A stretch of 64,000 bases of DNA. Source: Rhizomys pruinosus. Taxonomy: Eukaryota; Chordata; Mammalia; Rodentia; Spalacidae. The notes under the pieces are model-generated. The model was not told where the DNA came from. It did not search any database and worked only from the letters and a program-made list of their open reading frames with translations. Each line of letters begins with the position of its first letter. The first letter of the stretch is position 1. Below, in pieces: positions 54,350 to 64,000 of the stretch. Location: the NCBI GenBank assembly GCA_009823505.1, contig VZQC01000396.1, positions 376,275 through 440,274 of the forward strand. The letters run 5' to 3'. The position numbers and the translations under genes are program-made.

Positions 54350-54602
54350 CAGATAAATGTTTTTTATATGACCAAGCATGTTTTTATATGATCTAGCATG
54401 TTTTGACATGACCTAGTCATGTTTTATATGACCAAGCATGTTTTTATATGACCCAGCATGTTTGATATGACCTAGCATTTTTTATATGACCCAGCATGTT
54501 TTTTATATGACCCAGAATGTTTTTATATGACCCAGCATGTTTGATATGACCAAGCATGATTTATATGACCTAGCATGTTTTTGATATGACCTAGCATGTT
54601 TC
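54350..54602. repeat. Short-period AT-rich array, about 12 copies
   Basis: Degenerate units of about 20 bp built on 'tttttatatgacccagcatg', with variants tatgaccaagcatg and tatgacctagcatg and variable T-run length. Confidence 0.9.
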
Positions 54603-54739
54603 TCTCTGAACCATGGCCTTGTTCCTGGAGCCACTCCCTTTGTGGGAAAGCCCATACATGGGATATTCTAAAGGGAAAGAAGTTGGTTTGTTCAGTCAAA
54701 AATCTTAAATTGCTATAGAACACATATCCAGGAAGATCC

Positions 54740-55080
54740 TGGTTTTAATTGTTAATCTTGACTGTCAACTTTATGGGATTTAGAATCACCATGGAAACAC
54801 GCCTCTGTCTACGATGGTGTTTCCAGAAAGCTTTAGGTGAGGAGGGAAGACCCATCTGAATTTGTGCAGCAGCACCCCATGGGGTTCCAGCAAGCTGAGC
54901 CCCCTCATCGTTGCTCCCTGCTGCACGAGCAGCTGCTCCGCTCTCTCAGCATGCCCCCCACTGCCACAATGGACTATATCTCCAAACTAAGCCAAAGGAA
55001 ACCCTCTCTGCCTTAAAGCTGCCTTTTTTATGTATTTTGTCACAGTGATGAGAAAGTGAACTAATGCACATGGCATAGTC
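54740..55080 (+). mobile_element. Rodent interspersed repeat, family uncertain
   Basis: 'gttaatcttgactgtcaact', 'tagaatcaccatggaaacac', 'tatctccaaactaagccaaa' and 'tttgtcacagtgatgagaaa'. Related to the antisense copies at 13060 and 42845. Confidence 0.55.
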
Positions 55081-55637
55081 ATTTAAAATCCTTTTTCTAA
55101 AGCATCCCGGTTCCAACTCTATGCTATTTTATTACTTAAGCCACAGAAAGCAGAAGATACATGGTTCTCACGAGCCATTATTTCTAGAGGCTATCTCTGC
55201 ACCTTTCCCCAACATATATCTTGGCCCTGGCTTCTGGAGCAAAGGAGCTGCTGTCCTGTGTCCTGTCACAACCAAGTATATTACCAAGTATGATTACATA
55301 CCTGATTTGCCAAGCATGGTCCTAGATGACGCAGTAGCTTCTTGGGCCAACTATGCCACAGTGCTGCACAGGTCACTATAGACCTAATGCCAAGGCACAG
55401 GTGAAGTCTGCAGCCCTTAACACTGACAAATGAAGATCACCACGATAAAAACTAGTCCCATGATGCTAGTCACCCTGGATTGAACAGACATAAAATCATC
55501 ATATCCAAAGTTTGTTTGTTTGTAAAGGACTACATTCTAACTGACTGAAAGGTTCAATTTCTGGTATATAAAACCAAATATATTCCTAATCTATGTGCAA
55601 AGTAAGATTAGGGCATAAGAAATGAGCTAGTTACTGC

Positions 55638-55697
55638 CTGACGTGGTGGTGCACGCCTTTGATCCCAGCTAGGGCTACAGGGAGATCCTGTTCCCCA
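55638..55697 (+). mobile_element. Internally deleted B1
   Basis: Start 'cctgacgtggtggtgcacgc' is joined straight to the 3' part 'agggctacagggagatcctg', with the middle of about 80 bp missing. Confidence 0.8.
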
Positions 55698-55981
55698 AAA
55701 AAACAAACCACAAAAAGCCCATGAGGGTTAGTAATTCTGACAGGTACTGATTCTAAAAGCAAATTCTCCCCTAAATACTAATATGTAGAGTTGGCTATAT
55801 AATACTTTTCATATCCTACTCTTTTTGCTAACCTACTTTGTAAAAAAATTTTTCTTGGCCACCTGGATAAGCTTTTGGCGTACCACAACATGCCCCCCTG
55901 AAATTTCTTAAAAGTACTTTGAGAAAAACATTAGTCTTCTTGTACGCCTGTAATTTGGACTTCACATCACAATTATCAGTA

Positions 55982-56135
55982 TTTTTTTGTTTTCTGGTCT
56001 TTTTGAAACAAGGTCTCCCTGTAGCCCCAGCTGGCCTGGAACTCACTATGTAGACAAGGCTGGCCTTGAACTCAGAGATCTGCCTGCCTCTGCCTCCAAG
56101 TGCTGAGATTAAAGGCATGCGCTACCAGGTCCAGC
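55982..56135 (-). mobile_element. B1 SINE
   Basis: Antisense B1 ('tctggtctttttgaaacaag' to 'gcgctaccaggtccagctcc'). Confidence 0.92.
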
Positions 56136-58039
56136 TCCACATCACAATTATAACAAACCACTGTATAATAAAATAGTTACCACTTGCTGAATGTTACCAT
56201 ACACAAGCTGGAAGTAATGCTGTTTTATACACACTGACAACTTGGTTTACAGCTTACAACCCCTTGAGACCTGAGCTTTTTACTAGCCTTACTTTACAGA
56301 TGCTAAAACTAGGTTCAGATTGCCTAAGACTGGCCCAAGATTCTGCAGCTAGACCTTCAGGGAAAGACCATGACCCACTTTTCTCTGTCTGAAGAACTCA
56401 CAGTCTTGAGTCTTATAGTCTGTGGAGAATTTGATCTGCTGGAGTCCCACATTAAACTGAAAATTTTCAAGGTACAAATTGTAGGAAACAAGTTCCTATC
56501 TCTGATAAGGGAATCATATCCTAAGGGAGAAATAAAGCCAGTAACCCAGGGCCACCCCAAATCAACTTCTCATGGCAAATGAGAACTGTACAAAAAATAA
56601 TCTACCAAAACAGAAGCAAGTACCTATAGTGCTTTTTACATTTAGTGTTAACGTTACACCTAGACCATCTACAGTACATGTTCAATAGCATTTTTTACAC
56701 TGTTCTACACAGAGATTGGGAGAATGCAGTGTATTTTTAGATTCGGTCTTTAATGATTTTTCCCTATAGTTCAATGAACAAGTAATATCTTCTAGTAGCT
56801 ACAAGATGATCCCATACCTTCTGATGGCTCCAGTATACTTATAAGTATTCAACACTATCTTCGGTATTTCAGACCAGGCACAGTGGAACTCTAAAAGTGT
56901 TACCTAGTATCCCATAGTTTCTTATCATTTGAGTCTTCCATTTCATGACTGGGAATGTCCTCAGACATGTCCTCTTTAAACTGCCAGGTCTTGACATGTA
57001 GTTGAATTGGCTCATCTGTGTTGGAATTCACAGGTGCCATCCTTGACTCAGGATGTCAGACTGACAGCAAGAATGGGCCTTTACTTTGGTCAAATCTTCT
57101 TAGTCCTAATTTAATTCCCCAGTACTCTCAAAGGACACACACTCAAATACAGAGCACGGTTTCTTTCCCAGACCCTGCTCCAGTGATTCTTCCCTATTGT
57201 GCTGGCACTTCCTACACAAGCTCAGTCCTCATTTCTGTTTCAATTCATGTGGTGAAAACAAATTTCCCAAAGGGTACAACATTCACAAACAGCTTCTAGG
57301 CAAGGGCTGTGCCTCAGTGCACAGGTGCTGCTGCTGCTTCTCTGGCCTGAGCCCCTCAGTAAAGGACCATCAGTTAGGCTTTCCATAACCTCAACAGCCT
57401 CAAACAGTCCTGTGGGACAAGAATGGCATTTGCACCTAAAGTTTCCCCTGGCCACTGAAGACCAGAGGTGCAAAGGTGCTTCTGGATTTGGCAGTTCTGT
57501 TAAAAGAGAAAAAGGATAGCGGAAGCTAGGAACGCAGGCAACACACACAGCAAACCAATCTTGCAATCGGCCTGCATGTGCACTCTTGATTTGGTGTGGT
57601 CCGCTTGTGAGACACAAGGGTACCTGAGACGGGGGGGACTCGGAGACTAAGGACGAGGCCAAAGTTTAGTCAGCTGAGGCCACCATCCTCACAAACAAGC
57701 ATGCCCTTCTCTTCAGGGGCCACTTGCATGTGCAAGGCCCAAAGAATAAGGCATTTTGGAGTCTAAAATCATGACTCTCACAACCTTAAATCCCACATCT
57801 TAAACCATTCACAGGTAAATTATCGGCTGGGGTCAGACCTTTGACCAGGTGGTACCTGTAAGTACAGTCAACCAAATCTAATTAGTGAATGGGCCTACTT
57901 CTCTGGAGAAAAGACAGGAAGAGAAAGAGTGAAGCTGTCCTGTCTTCACACAAACATCAATTTTACAAGGTGGCAGGTGTGTGAGCACCAGAAAAAATAC
58001 ACAATGTCAACGGTAGTGGCCAAGAGCTATGACACTTTG

Positions 58040-58282
58040 GGATGGAAAGATGGCCTAGCGGTTAAGAGCGCCAACCGCTCTTACAGAGGACCCGGGTTCA
58101 ATCCCCAGCACCCACATGGTGGCCGAGAACCGTCTGAAACTCCAATTCCAGGAGAACTCCAGTTCCAGGGGAATCCGAGACCCTCTTCTGACCTCCGCGG
58201 CATTGCACGACACGGGTGCACAAACTTGCATGCAGACAGTACATTCATACACATACAGAAATAAATAAAATTAATAATAAAA
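58040..58282 (+). mobile_element. B2 SINE with duplicated internal segment
   Basis: Sense B2 (antisense to Ric3) carrying 'ccaattccaggagaactcca' followed by 'gttccaggggaatccgag', a partial tandem duplication shared with the B2 at 60660. A-box and B-box (gggttcaatcccc) are intact. Confidence 0.95.
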
Positions 58283-58398
58283 AAAGAGCTATGACACTTG
58301 AACACAGAGCAAGAAGCACAGGGCACAGGGCCAAGGATGAAATCAGGACAAAGGACACCTTGGGAACAGAGTAATGGATACATCACCAAATGCTGCCT

Positions 58399-58832
58399 TC
58401 ACTCTAAACTCTGGGGGCTACGTTTCCTCAGTGTACCACCTCCCTGTGCACTGTCAGTGCTGACCCCCAACCCTTCATCTCCAAAGTCTTGGGGCCAGCC
58501 TTCTTTGGTCACCTCCTCTTGCTCACTGCCATCTGCACTGAAGCCAGCATTTTCTGCCAAGACAGCAGGATCATCTTCTTCATGAAAACAGCAGGAACAT
58601 GTTTCTGGCTTCGGACCACACATGGTGATAGAATTCTCTCTCTGGGCTCCAGTGTCAGTGGGCAAACCTTCCCAGCTCAAATGATCTGCTTCCTCTCCCG
58701 TCATTCCCATACTCTCAGCTATCTCTTCCGCAGAGGGCTCTTTTGGATCAGGGTAATCCACCAGGATTGTTTCTTGCCTATGCTTGATGCAGTCTGAAAG
58801 GTCATAAATTGGATAAGTCTCTTCAGGGTAAC
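58399..58832 (-). CDS. Ric3: RIC3 acetylcholine receptor chaperone, last coding exon
   Basis: On the minus strand the acceptor cttttctctctag is followed by GT, completing a Gly codon, and then YPEETYPIYDLSDCIK, QETILVDYPDPKEPSAEEIA, PKPETCSCCFHEEDDPAVLA and ENAGFSA..., ending RKRSPQSLE and TGA at 58401-58399. This is the C-terminal region of RIC3, 144 residues, close to the length of the human last exon. RIC3 is an ER membrane chaperone that promotes folding and assembly of nicotinic alpha-7 and 5-HT3 receptors. This exon encodes the acidic, probably disordered C-terminal tail, not the N-terminal membrane and coiled-coil region. The reading frame is intact. Upstream Ric3 exons are not visible before the window end, so this gene is partial. 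It is convergent with Tub. Confidence 0.95.
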
Positions 58833-59551
58833 CTAGAGAGAAAAGTAGCACAAAGTCTTAAAAAGAACATCTCTTAAAAAAAATAAAGCATCAGGCTCAG
58901 AGAGGATTTCTGCAACAGCCATCCTATCTAAGAGATCCATTCCAGAAAGCTCTAAAATGATTTTTAATAGTTCTAAAGTTTCACTTGAGCACATTCCTAG
59001 CAGTCTGCTGACTATCCCAGTGCTCTTTGAAATACAAAACAATGCAGAAGAAAATCCCTTCTTAGGTAAGATGCTTGGGGTAGAGTTAAGTCTCACCCCA
59101 TGTGTTTCTGCAGTACTGATTAAGATTAAACACGAGCCTTCAGAATAAAACAATGCATGGAATACGGGATGCAGGGAGCTTTGCTTACAGCTAATGTTTA
59201 CAATTTCTATTTGGAACCATTTCCCAGCCTTGTGGTAGGAGTGGAGATTGGAAAAAGGATGTTAAGCCCTTTGAAAAATAAACTATGATGCTTTCAACTT
59301 AATGAAACAACTGAAGTAGTGTCAGAGAAATGGTGCACTAATACGACATGCCCCCAAGATCCCAAAGGACAAGTGTTGCATTGTCAGAAGACAATTCCCA
59401 CTGTTGGTGCCTTTGTCTTCACAAAATGGAACAAAGGAAAACAACAAACCAACAAACAAAATGAGTAACACTGGTGCTGAATCCCAGCTTTGATAATGAG
59501 AAAAAAGAATGTGTTGCCAAAGGAAGGAATGAAATGAAGTAAATCGGTGTC

Positions 59552-59584
59552 GGGCAAGCCCAGCCTGGGCAAGCCGAGCCTGAG
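59552..59584. repeat. 17-bp imperfect duplication before the E-box array
   Basis: 'gggcaagcccagcct' is followed by 'gggcaagccgagcct', two near-identical units directly upstream of the 14-bp array. Confidence 0.8.
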
Positions 59585-59597
59585 CGGCAGATGGCCG

Positions 59598-59753
59598 TGC
59601 TGCGGCTCACGTGCTGCGGCTCACGTGCTGCGGCTCACGTGCTGCGGCTCACGTGCTGCGGCTCACGTGCTGCGGCTCACGTGCTGCGGCTCACGTGCTG
59701 CGGCTCACGTGCTGCGGCTCACGTGCTGCGGCTCACGTGCTGCGGCTCACGTG
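59598..59753. repeat. 14-bp array with 11 CACGTG E-boxes
   Basis: Perfect repeats of gtgctgcggctcac. Each junction forms the palindrome CACGTG, the first at 59608-59613 and the last at 59748-59753, spaced exactly 14 bp apart. Every unit also carries a second CpG (tgcggc). No mismatch is visible among the units. Confidence 0.97.
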
Positions 59754-60079
59754 CCAGTGCTGGCAACCTCGGCTGTGCTCACCCCAAGATGTGTAAAGCT
59801 GGAGAAGTCAAAATCCATTTGCACATTTATAGTAACTGGGAAATTCAGACCTGACACACACCATTTTTTACTTACCAATTGTGAAAAATATCAGTCTTTT
59901 TTGGTACAATGTGAGGTATCCAGAGACCTTTTCAATTTTTTACATCATTTATTGTTTGTTTTTTCTGCTTATAAAATTCATACAGACTTATTGCAGATTT
60001 TTTTTTTTTTTGGTAAGACAGCCTTTTATCTGTTATATATATTTTTTTTCTACTAATTTTAAATATAGACAAGAAAACA

Positions 60080-60290
60080 GTCTAGAGAGATGGCTTAGCA
60101 GTTAAGAATACTGGCTGCTCTTGCAGAGGACCTGGGTTTGGTTCCTAGCACCCACATGACAGTTGACAACTGTCTGTAACTCCAATTCCTGGGGAATCTA
60201 ACACTCTGACTTCCACAGGCACTGCATGACACGGGTGCACTTAAACACTACAGGCAAAACACTCATACACATAAAATATAAATAAAATAT
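60080..60290 (+). mobile_element. B2 SINE
   Basis: Sense B2 ('agagagatggcttagcagtt', 'gcactgcatgacacgggtgc'), more diverged than the copies at 58040 and 60660. It is inverted relative to the B2 370 bp away. Confidence 0.92.
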
Positions 60291-60659
60291 TACAAAAGAA
60301 AACACCAATCACCCAGAATCCTAAACATTTTTCTTCTCTCTTTTTAAAGAAAGACTATATACTAGATAGGAAATGTTATACTATGCTTTCTGTCATTGAG
60401 TATTTATTGTATCAGGAGTATCTCTCCATGTCATTAGATATTTGAAAGTTGGTTGTAAAATATCCCATCATACAGGTATATAATTGACATGATTTACTGC
60501 TCTTTGTAAAACCTGCAGATTCTTTCTAACTTCCCCCTATTATAAGCAATGTAGCAGCAAAGAGCTCTAAATATAAATACAGGTCATCTTCCCTAATTCC
60601 TTAAGATAGATTTCGATAAATATGAAAAGCAGGCCAAAGAGAATGGACATTTTTTTAAT

Positions 60660-60911
60660 ACATTTTTTAAATTTTTTTTTGTTTTTTATTTCTGTATGTG
60701 TATGAATGTACTGTCTGCATGCAAGTCTGTGCACCCATGTCGTGCAATGCCGTGGAGGTCATAAGAGGGTTTCGGATTCCCCTGGAACTGGAGTTCTCCT
60801 GGAATTGGAGTCTCAGACGGTTCTCGGCCGCCATGTGGGTGCTGGGGATCGAACCCGGGTCCTCTGTAAGAGCGGTCAGAGCTCTTAACCGCTAGGCCAT
60901 CTCTCCAGCCC
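60660..60911 (-). mobile_element. B2 SINE with duplicated internal segment
   Basis: Antisense B2 (sense for Ric3) closely matching 58040-58282 in reverse complement, including the extra 'actccagttccagg' segment. Confidence 0.95.
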
Positions 60912-61109
60912 GAGAATGGACATTTTAAAAGACATATTCTGCTAAGTTAACATTCTAGAAGACTGATAAGGAATTTCAAAACTGTCCCATATCAAACACT
61001 CACCAGCACTGACAGTGTAAAGATCTTGCCAATGCAGTCTTCACACCCAGGATCAATTGTGACCAGTGCTAGGTAAAACTAGAGTGTGGCCACCACTATG
61101 GTCTGTTTA

Positions 61110-61400
61110 TTTGTCCCCTCCATAATTCTTGTTGAAGCTCAATCGTCAGTCATATGCTGATGATATTCGGAGGGTAGGTCTTTGGGAAGAAATGAGGAAA
61201 GATCTGAGGAAGGTTCCACATACTAGCATCAGTGGCTCTGTAAGAAGAGAACCCAAGACACCAAGCTTGCTCTGCCTTGTCATGTGATGCCCTCTGTAAG
61301 CAAGTTGGCCTTGACTAGATGTCAAGCAAGTGCTGAAGCCAGGCTCTTAGACTTCAGAACCGTGAACTAAATAAACCTCCATCCTTACAACTTGCTTGCT
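61110..61400 (+). mobile_element. LTR-like relic (tentative)
   Basis: 'gtaggtctttgggaagaaat', 'tctgtaagaagagaacccaa', 'cttgtcatgtgatgccctct' and 'gaaccgtgaactaaataaac' have the layout of an old mammalian repeat of the MaLR or DNA-transposon type. The family was not resolved. Confidence 0.4.
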
Positions 61401-62300
61401 ACTTAGATCTCAACCAGTGATATCTGCTCAAGAGAAGTCCATTTGTTTGCTTTCACCCTAACCCAGAGCAAAGCGTACACCAAGTCTTAGTTAGAACAGT
61501 CCCATGACCCTAGTTATCATGCCAACACCTAGCAGTCTCAACATTGGCTCCCACAGATATAGGCTGCTGGAAGGGCCACCTAGCACCAAGCCAGCCCCTA
61601 CTGCCTCAGGTTCCAGACCCACCCTAAACCAGTTAGCAAACACTCAGCCACAACTTCTAGGTTTGCTGATAACCGGAATGGCTGGTGCACTCCTGAATTC
61701 TAACCCCTTAGGCAAATCTCTGCATCTCCACAGTCCTGGAGATTCAGGATCCAGGTCCATTTCAGTAAATGTTACTACTGGGCCTGCCTCCAAAGCAACA
61801 CCTTCAAGATCACCTCTATGGACCCCCATTCTAGGCAGGCCCCCATAGTCCTAGGATCTAGGCCAATCCTTATGGGCCTATCTTCAGGCTTCTCCGTACA
61901 CACTAGACTCCAAGAGTGCCCCAGCACCAAACCAGATCTTAAAGACTCAAGTTAGGCTGGCAGCAATTTTTTTTTCTTTTACTTAAGTTTAGAAACTAAG
62001 AGAAGAGAGTAATAGGTTTTAGGCCCATTCCAGTGGGACTTAAGTCTTAAGGCCCGTTCCGACCCTAGGTGAGCCCCTTTGAGGATCTAGGCTTTAGGCA
62101 AGCCACCTATACAATCTCCAGATATCTGAGGACTCAAAAAACAGGTTAACTCCAGTGGATCCAGGCTTCAGACTCAACCTCACATACTCAGCACATGAGG
62201 CCATCCTGCCTGAGAACTACAACTGCAAGCCTGACTGCGGCATGTCCAGGATCTCTGGATGGATCAGCTGATGAAGGATTTTCATGTACAAAAAGGCCAG
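61401..62300. other. Unassigned, probably repeat-derived
   Basis: Contains recurring phrases such as 'aggctggcagcaatttt' (61,951) that reappear at about 62,588 ('gggctgacagcaaattt'). This suggests a dispersed or locally duplicated old repeat. No gene recognised. Confidence 0.4.
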
Positions 62301-62356
62301 GGCTCCTCTTACATTCAATCAAAGTAGGAGTACAGCAACACATATAATCATACTGT

Positions 62357-62358
<2 letters not shown>

Positions 62359-62412
<54 letters not shown>

Positions 62413-62531
62413 AGAGAGAGAAAGAGAGAAAAAGAAAAAGAAAGAAAGAGAAAGAAAGAAAGAAAAAGAAAGAAAGAAAAGAAAGAAAGAAAAAGAAAAA
62501 GAAAGAAGAGGAAGAAAGAAAGGAAGGAAGG
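62359..62531. repeat. (GA)n / (GAAA)n polypurine tract
   Basis: About 170 bp of almost uninterrupted purine on the plus strand: (GA)n to about 62,408, then GAAA/AAAG-rich sequence to 'gaaggaaggac'. It can form triplex (H-DNA) structures and is likely unstable in length. Confidence 0.95.
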
Positions 62532-62589
62532 ACAGGAACCCTATAAGCAGAAAAAGAAATAACTCATAAATAAAGGGCTCCAGTTGGGC

Positions 62590-62850
62590 TGACAGCAAAT
62601 TTTTTTGGCATAAATCTTATAAGCTAAGAGATAAGAGAGTAATATAGTCAAAGTATTAAAAGGAAAAACCCTGCTAACCAAAAATACTATACTTGACAAA
62701 GGTATACTTCAGAAATTAAAAAGACTTCTAGATAAAATCTGAGCATTCACTACAAGATATACAAAGATCTGTCTTCTAAGAAATATTAAAGGGTATTTTT
62801 TATGCTGAACAAAAGATGAGAACAAGCTACATGAAAGCTATTATAAAAGC
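62590..62850 (+). mobile_element. Ancient L1-type relic (tentative)
   Basis: 'agtattaaaaggaaaaaccc', 'aaaaatactatacttgacaa', 'aggtatacttcagaaattaa' and 'ctaagaaatattaaaggg' follow the order of a common old mammalian LINE segment. It is strongly decayed. Confidence 0.45.
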
Positions 62851-62865
62851 ATAAAACACTTACAG

Positions 62866-63050
62866 GGTCAGCAAGGTGGCTCAGGAATCCAGCCTGAAGG
62901 TTTAAGTTCAATCTCTTCCACTATGTGGAAGAGAGAAATGACTAGTTGAGGTTATCCTTTGACCTCCGTGTATTTGCCATGTCACATGCACACACATGCA
63001 CGAGCATACAACATACACAAATAAATGCATGTGCATACACACAAATATAT
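62866..63050 (+). mobile_element. B2/B3-type SINE
   Basis: 'agggtcagcaaggtggctca' head, degraded B box 'aagttcaatctcttcc', 'cctttgacctccgtgtattt' body and a CA/A-rich tail. Confidence 0.7.
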
Positions 63051-63115
63051 TTAAATGTTTTTAAAAACCACAACTGACTAGTAAAGTAATTCCAGGTACA
63101 CAGTCAAAATATTCT

Positions 63116-63200
63116 AAGGGCTGAGAATGTAGCCAAGTGTGAACGTTTGCCTAGTACACGCACGATGCAGGATCTGATCCCCAGCACCACAGAAATCAAA
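63116..63200 (+). mobile_element. ID-like SINE
   Basis: 'gggctgagaatgtagccaag', 'gatctgatccccagcaccac' then A-rich: a tRNA-derived ID-type element. Confidence 0.65.
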
Positions 63201-63384
63201 ACGCTGCACTGCTGGCGTATAGTTCACATATCTTTACTATGAAAGTCATAAAGACAAAAGTAATAATTCGCTAATGAATATACAATATAAATGCTAACCA
63301 AAATGGAAGACAGCAAGAAAAAAGAAAAAAGGAACAAAGGGTCTAGGAAACAGCTACCAAAGTGACAGTAGGGGCCAGTGAAAT

Positions 63385-64000
63385 GCCTCAGCAGGTGACG
63401 GTGCTCGCTACCAAGCCTGACAGCCTCAGCAGGTAAGGGTGCTCGCTACCAAGCCTGACAGCCTCAGCAGGTAACGGTGCTCGCTACCAAGCCTGACAGC
63501 CTCAGCAGGTAAAGGTGCTCGCTACCAAGCCTGACAGCCTCAGCAGGTAAAGGTGCTCGCTACCAAGCCTGACAGCCTCAGCAGGTAAAGGTGCTCGCTA
63601 CCAAGCCTGACAGCCTCAGCAGGTAAAGGTGCTCGCTACCAAGCCTGACAGCCTCAGCAGGTAAAGGTGCTCGCTACCAAGCCTGACAGCCTCAGCAGGT
63701 AAAGGTGCTCGCTACCAAGCCTGACAGCCTCAGCAGGTAAAGGTGCTCGCTACCAAGCCTGACAGCCTCAGCAGGTAAAGGTGCTCGCTACCAAGCCTGA
63801 CAGCCTCAGCAGGTAAAGGTGCTCGCTACCAAGCCTGACAGCCTCAGCAGGTAAAGGTGCTCGCTACCAAGCCTGACAGCCTCAGCAGGTAAAGGTGCTC
63901 GCTACCAAGCCTGACAGCCTCAGCAGGTAAAGGTGCTCGCTACCAAGCCTGACAGCCTCAGCAGGTAAAGGTGCTCGCTACCAAGCCTGACAGCCTCAGC
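63385..64000. repeat. 38-bp minisatellite derived from a B2/B3 SINE head, at least 16 copies
   Basis: The unit is gcctcagcaggtaaaggtgc followed by tcgctaccaagcctgaca. The array starts inside a SINE whose first bases, 'ggggccagtgaaatgcctca', are at 63,371. The unit therefore equals the A-box half of a tRNA-derived SINE. The first three units differ (ggtgacgg, ggtaaggg, ggtaacgg) and later ones are identical through to the window end, so the array continues beyond it. Confidence 0.96.

Larger units (their letters stand above)
51930..58398 (-). other. Ric3: Ric3 3'UTR and flank (inferred)
   Basis: Everything between the Ric3 stop codon and the convergent poly(A) region. It is rich in B1 copies and contains a short-period array at 54,350-54,602 and an 'n' at 53,238. 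Internal minus-strand AATAAA motifs, such as the one opposite 'ttttattactt' near 55,128, could end the transcript earlier, so the full extent is uncertain. Confidence 0.45.
58833..64000 (-). other. Ric3: Ric3 last intron (inferred)
   Basis: Region 5' of the last Ric3 exon. I searched for the preceding exon (expected to end in ...MEDWEG with a split Gly codon) and did not find it. Contents: E-box array, three B2-type SINEs in mixed orientation, old L1/LTR-like relics, a polypurine tract and a 38-bp minisatellite. Confidence 0.6.

Noticed and set aside
58399..58851. Minus-strand frame read as an intact small gene starting at ATG 58851
   Set aside because: The first six codons are intronic. A good splice acceptor (tctctctag) precedes 58832, and the protein matches the RIC3 C-terminus from that point.
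59547..60056. 169-codon plus-strand frame with repeated LTCCGSRAAAHV
   Set aside because: It translates the 14-bp array in all frames and continues into AT-rich sequence. It runs opposite to Ric3 inside its intron and has no recognisable domain.
62284..62562. Glu/Arg/Lys-rich 92-codon frame
   Set aside because: Pure translation of the (GA)n/(GAAA)n tract.

Overview
This is a vertebrate nuclear DNA window from a muroid-type rodent. B1 (7SL-derived), B2 (tRNA-derived) and B4 SINEs are dense on both strands, coding exons are short and bounded by GT-AG introns, and there is one CpG island. The B1 copies mostly end in 'gggctacagggagaccctgtctc', unlike the usual mouse/rat or hamster versions, so I lean towards a muroid outside Muridae and Cricetidae (for example Spalacidae). 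That species guess is inference only.

Layout. (1) 1-27,000: no protein-coding gene recognised. It holds SINEs, L1 3' fragments and four minisatellites: 41 bp at 16.7 kb, 45 bp at 20.4 kb, 15 bp at 22.8 kb and 40 bp at 25.3 kb. (2) About 27,010-27,720: a CpG island with GC boxes, the promoter and first exon of Tub. (3) 27,474-47,924, + strand: the complete 12-exon coding region of tubby (Tub). The exons sum to 1,518 nt including the stop, which is 505 codons with every splice phase consistent. Intron 3 carries a 52-bp minisatellite. (4) 47,925 to about 51,940: Tub 3'UTR. (5) About 51,930-58,398, - strand: inferred 3'UTR or flank of Ric3, full of B1 copies, with one 'n' at 53,238 that looks like an assembly join. 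(6) 58,399-58,832, - strand: last coding exon of Ric3. (7) 58,833-64,000: inferred last intron of Ric3, with an 11-fold CACGTG array, an inverted B2 cluster, a polypurine tract and a 38-bp SINE-derived minisatellite that runs off the window end.

Tub encodes a phosphoinositide-binding adaptor for ciliary GPCR trafficking. Ric3 encodes an ER chaperone for nicotinic and 5-HT3 receptors. The two are convergent, and their best poly(A) signals lie within about 40 bp of each other, so the mature 3' ends probably abut or overlap.

I found no novel multi-gene system. The unusual content is the number of distinct minisatellites in 64 kb, several built from recognisable regulatory motifs; a probable overlapping upstream ORF at the Tub start codon; the compact convergent poly(A) region; and a likely assembly artefact around 52.1-53.4 kb.
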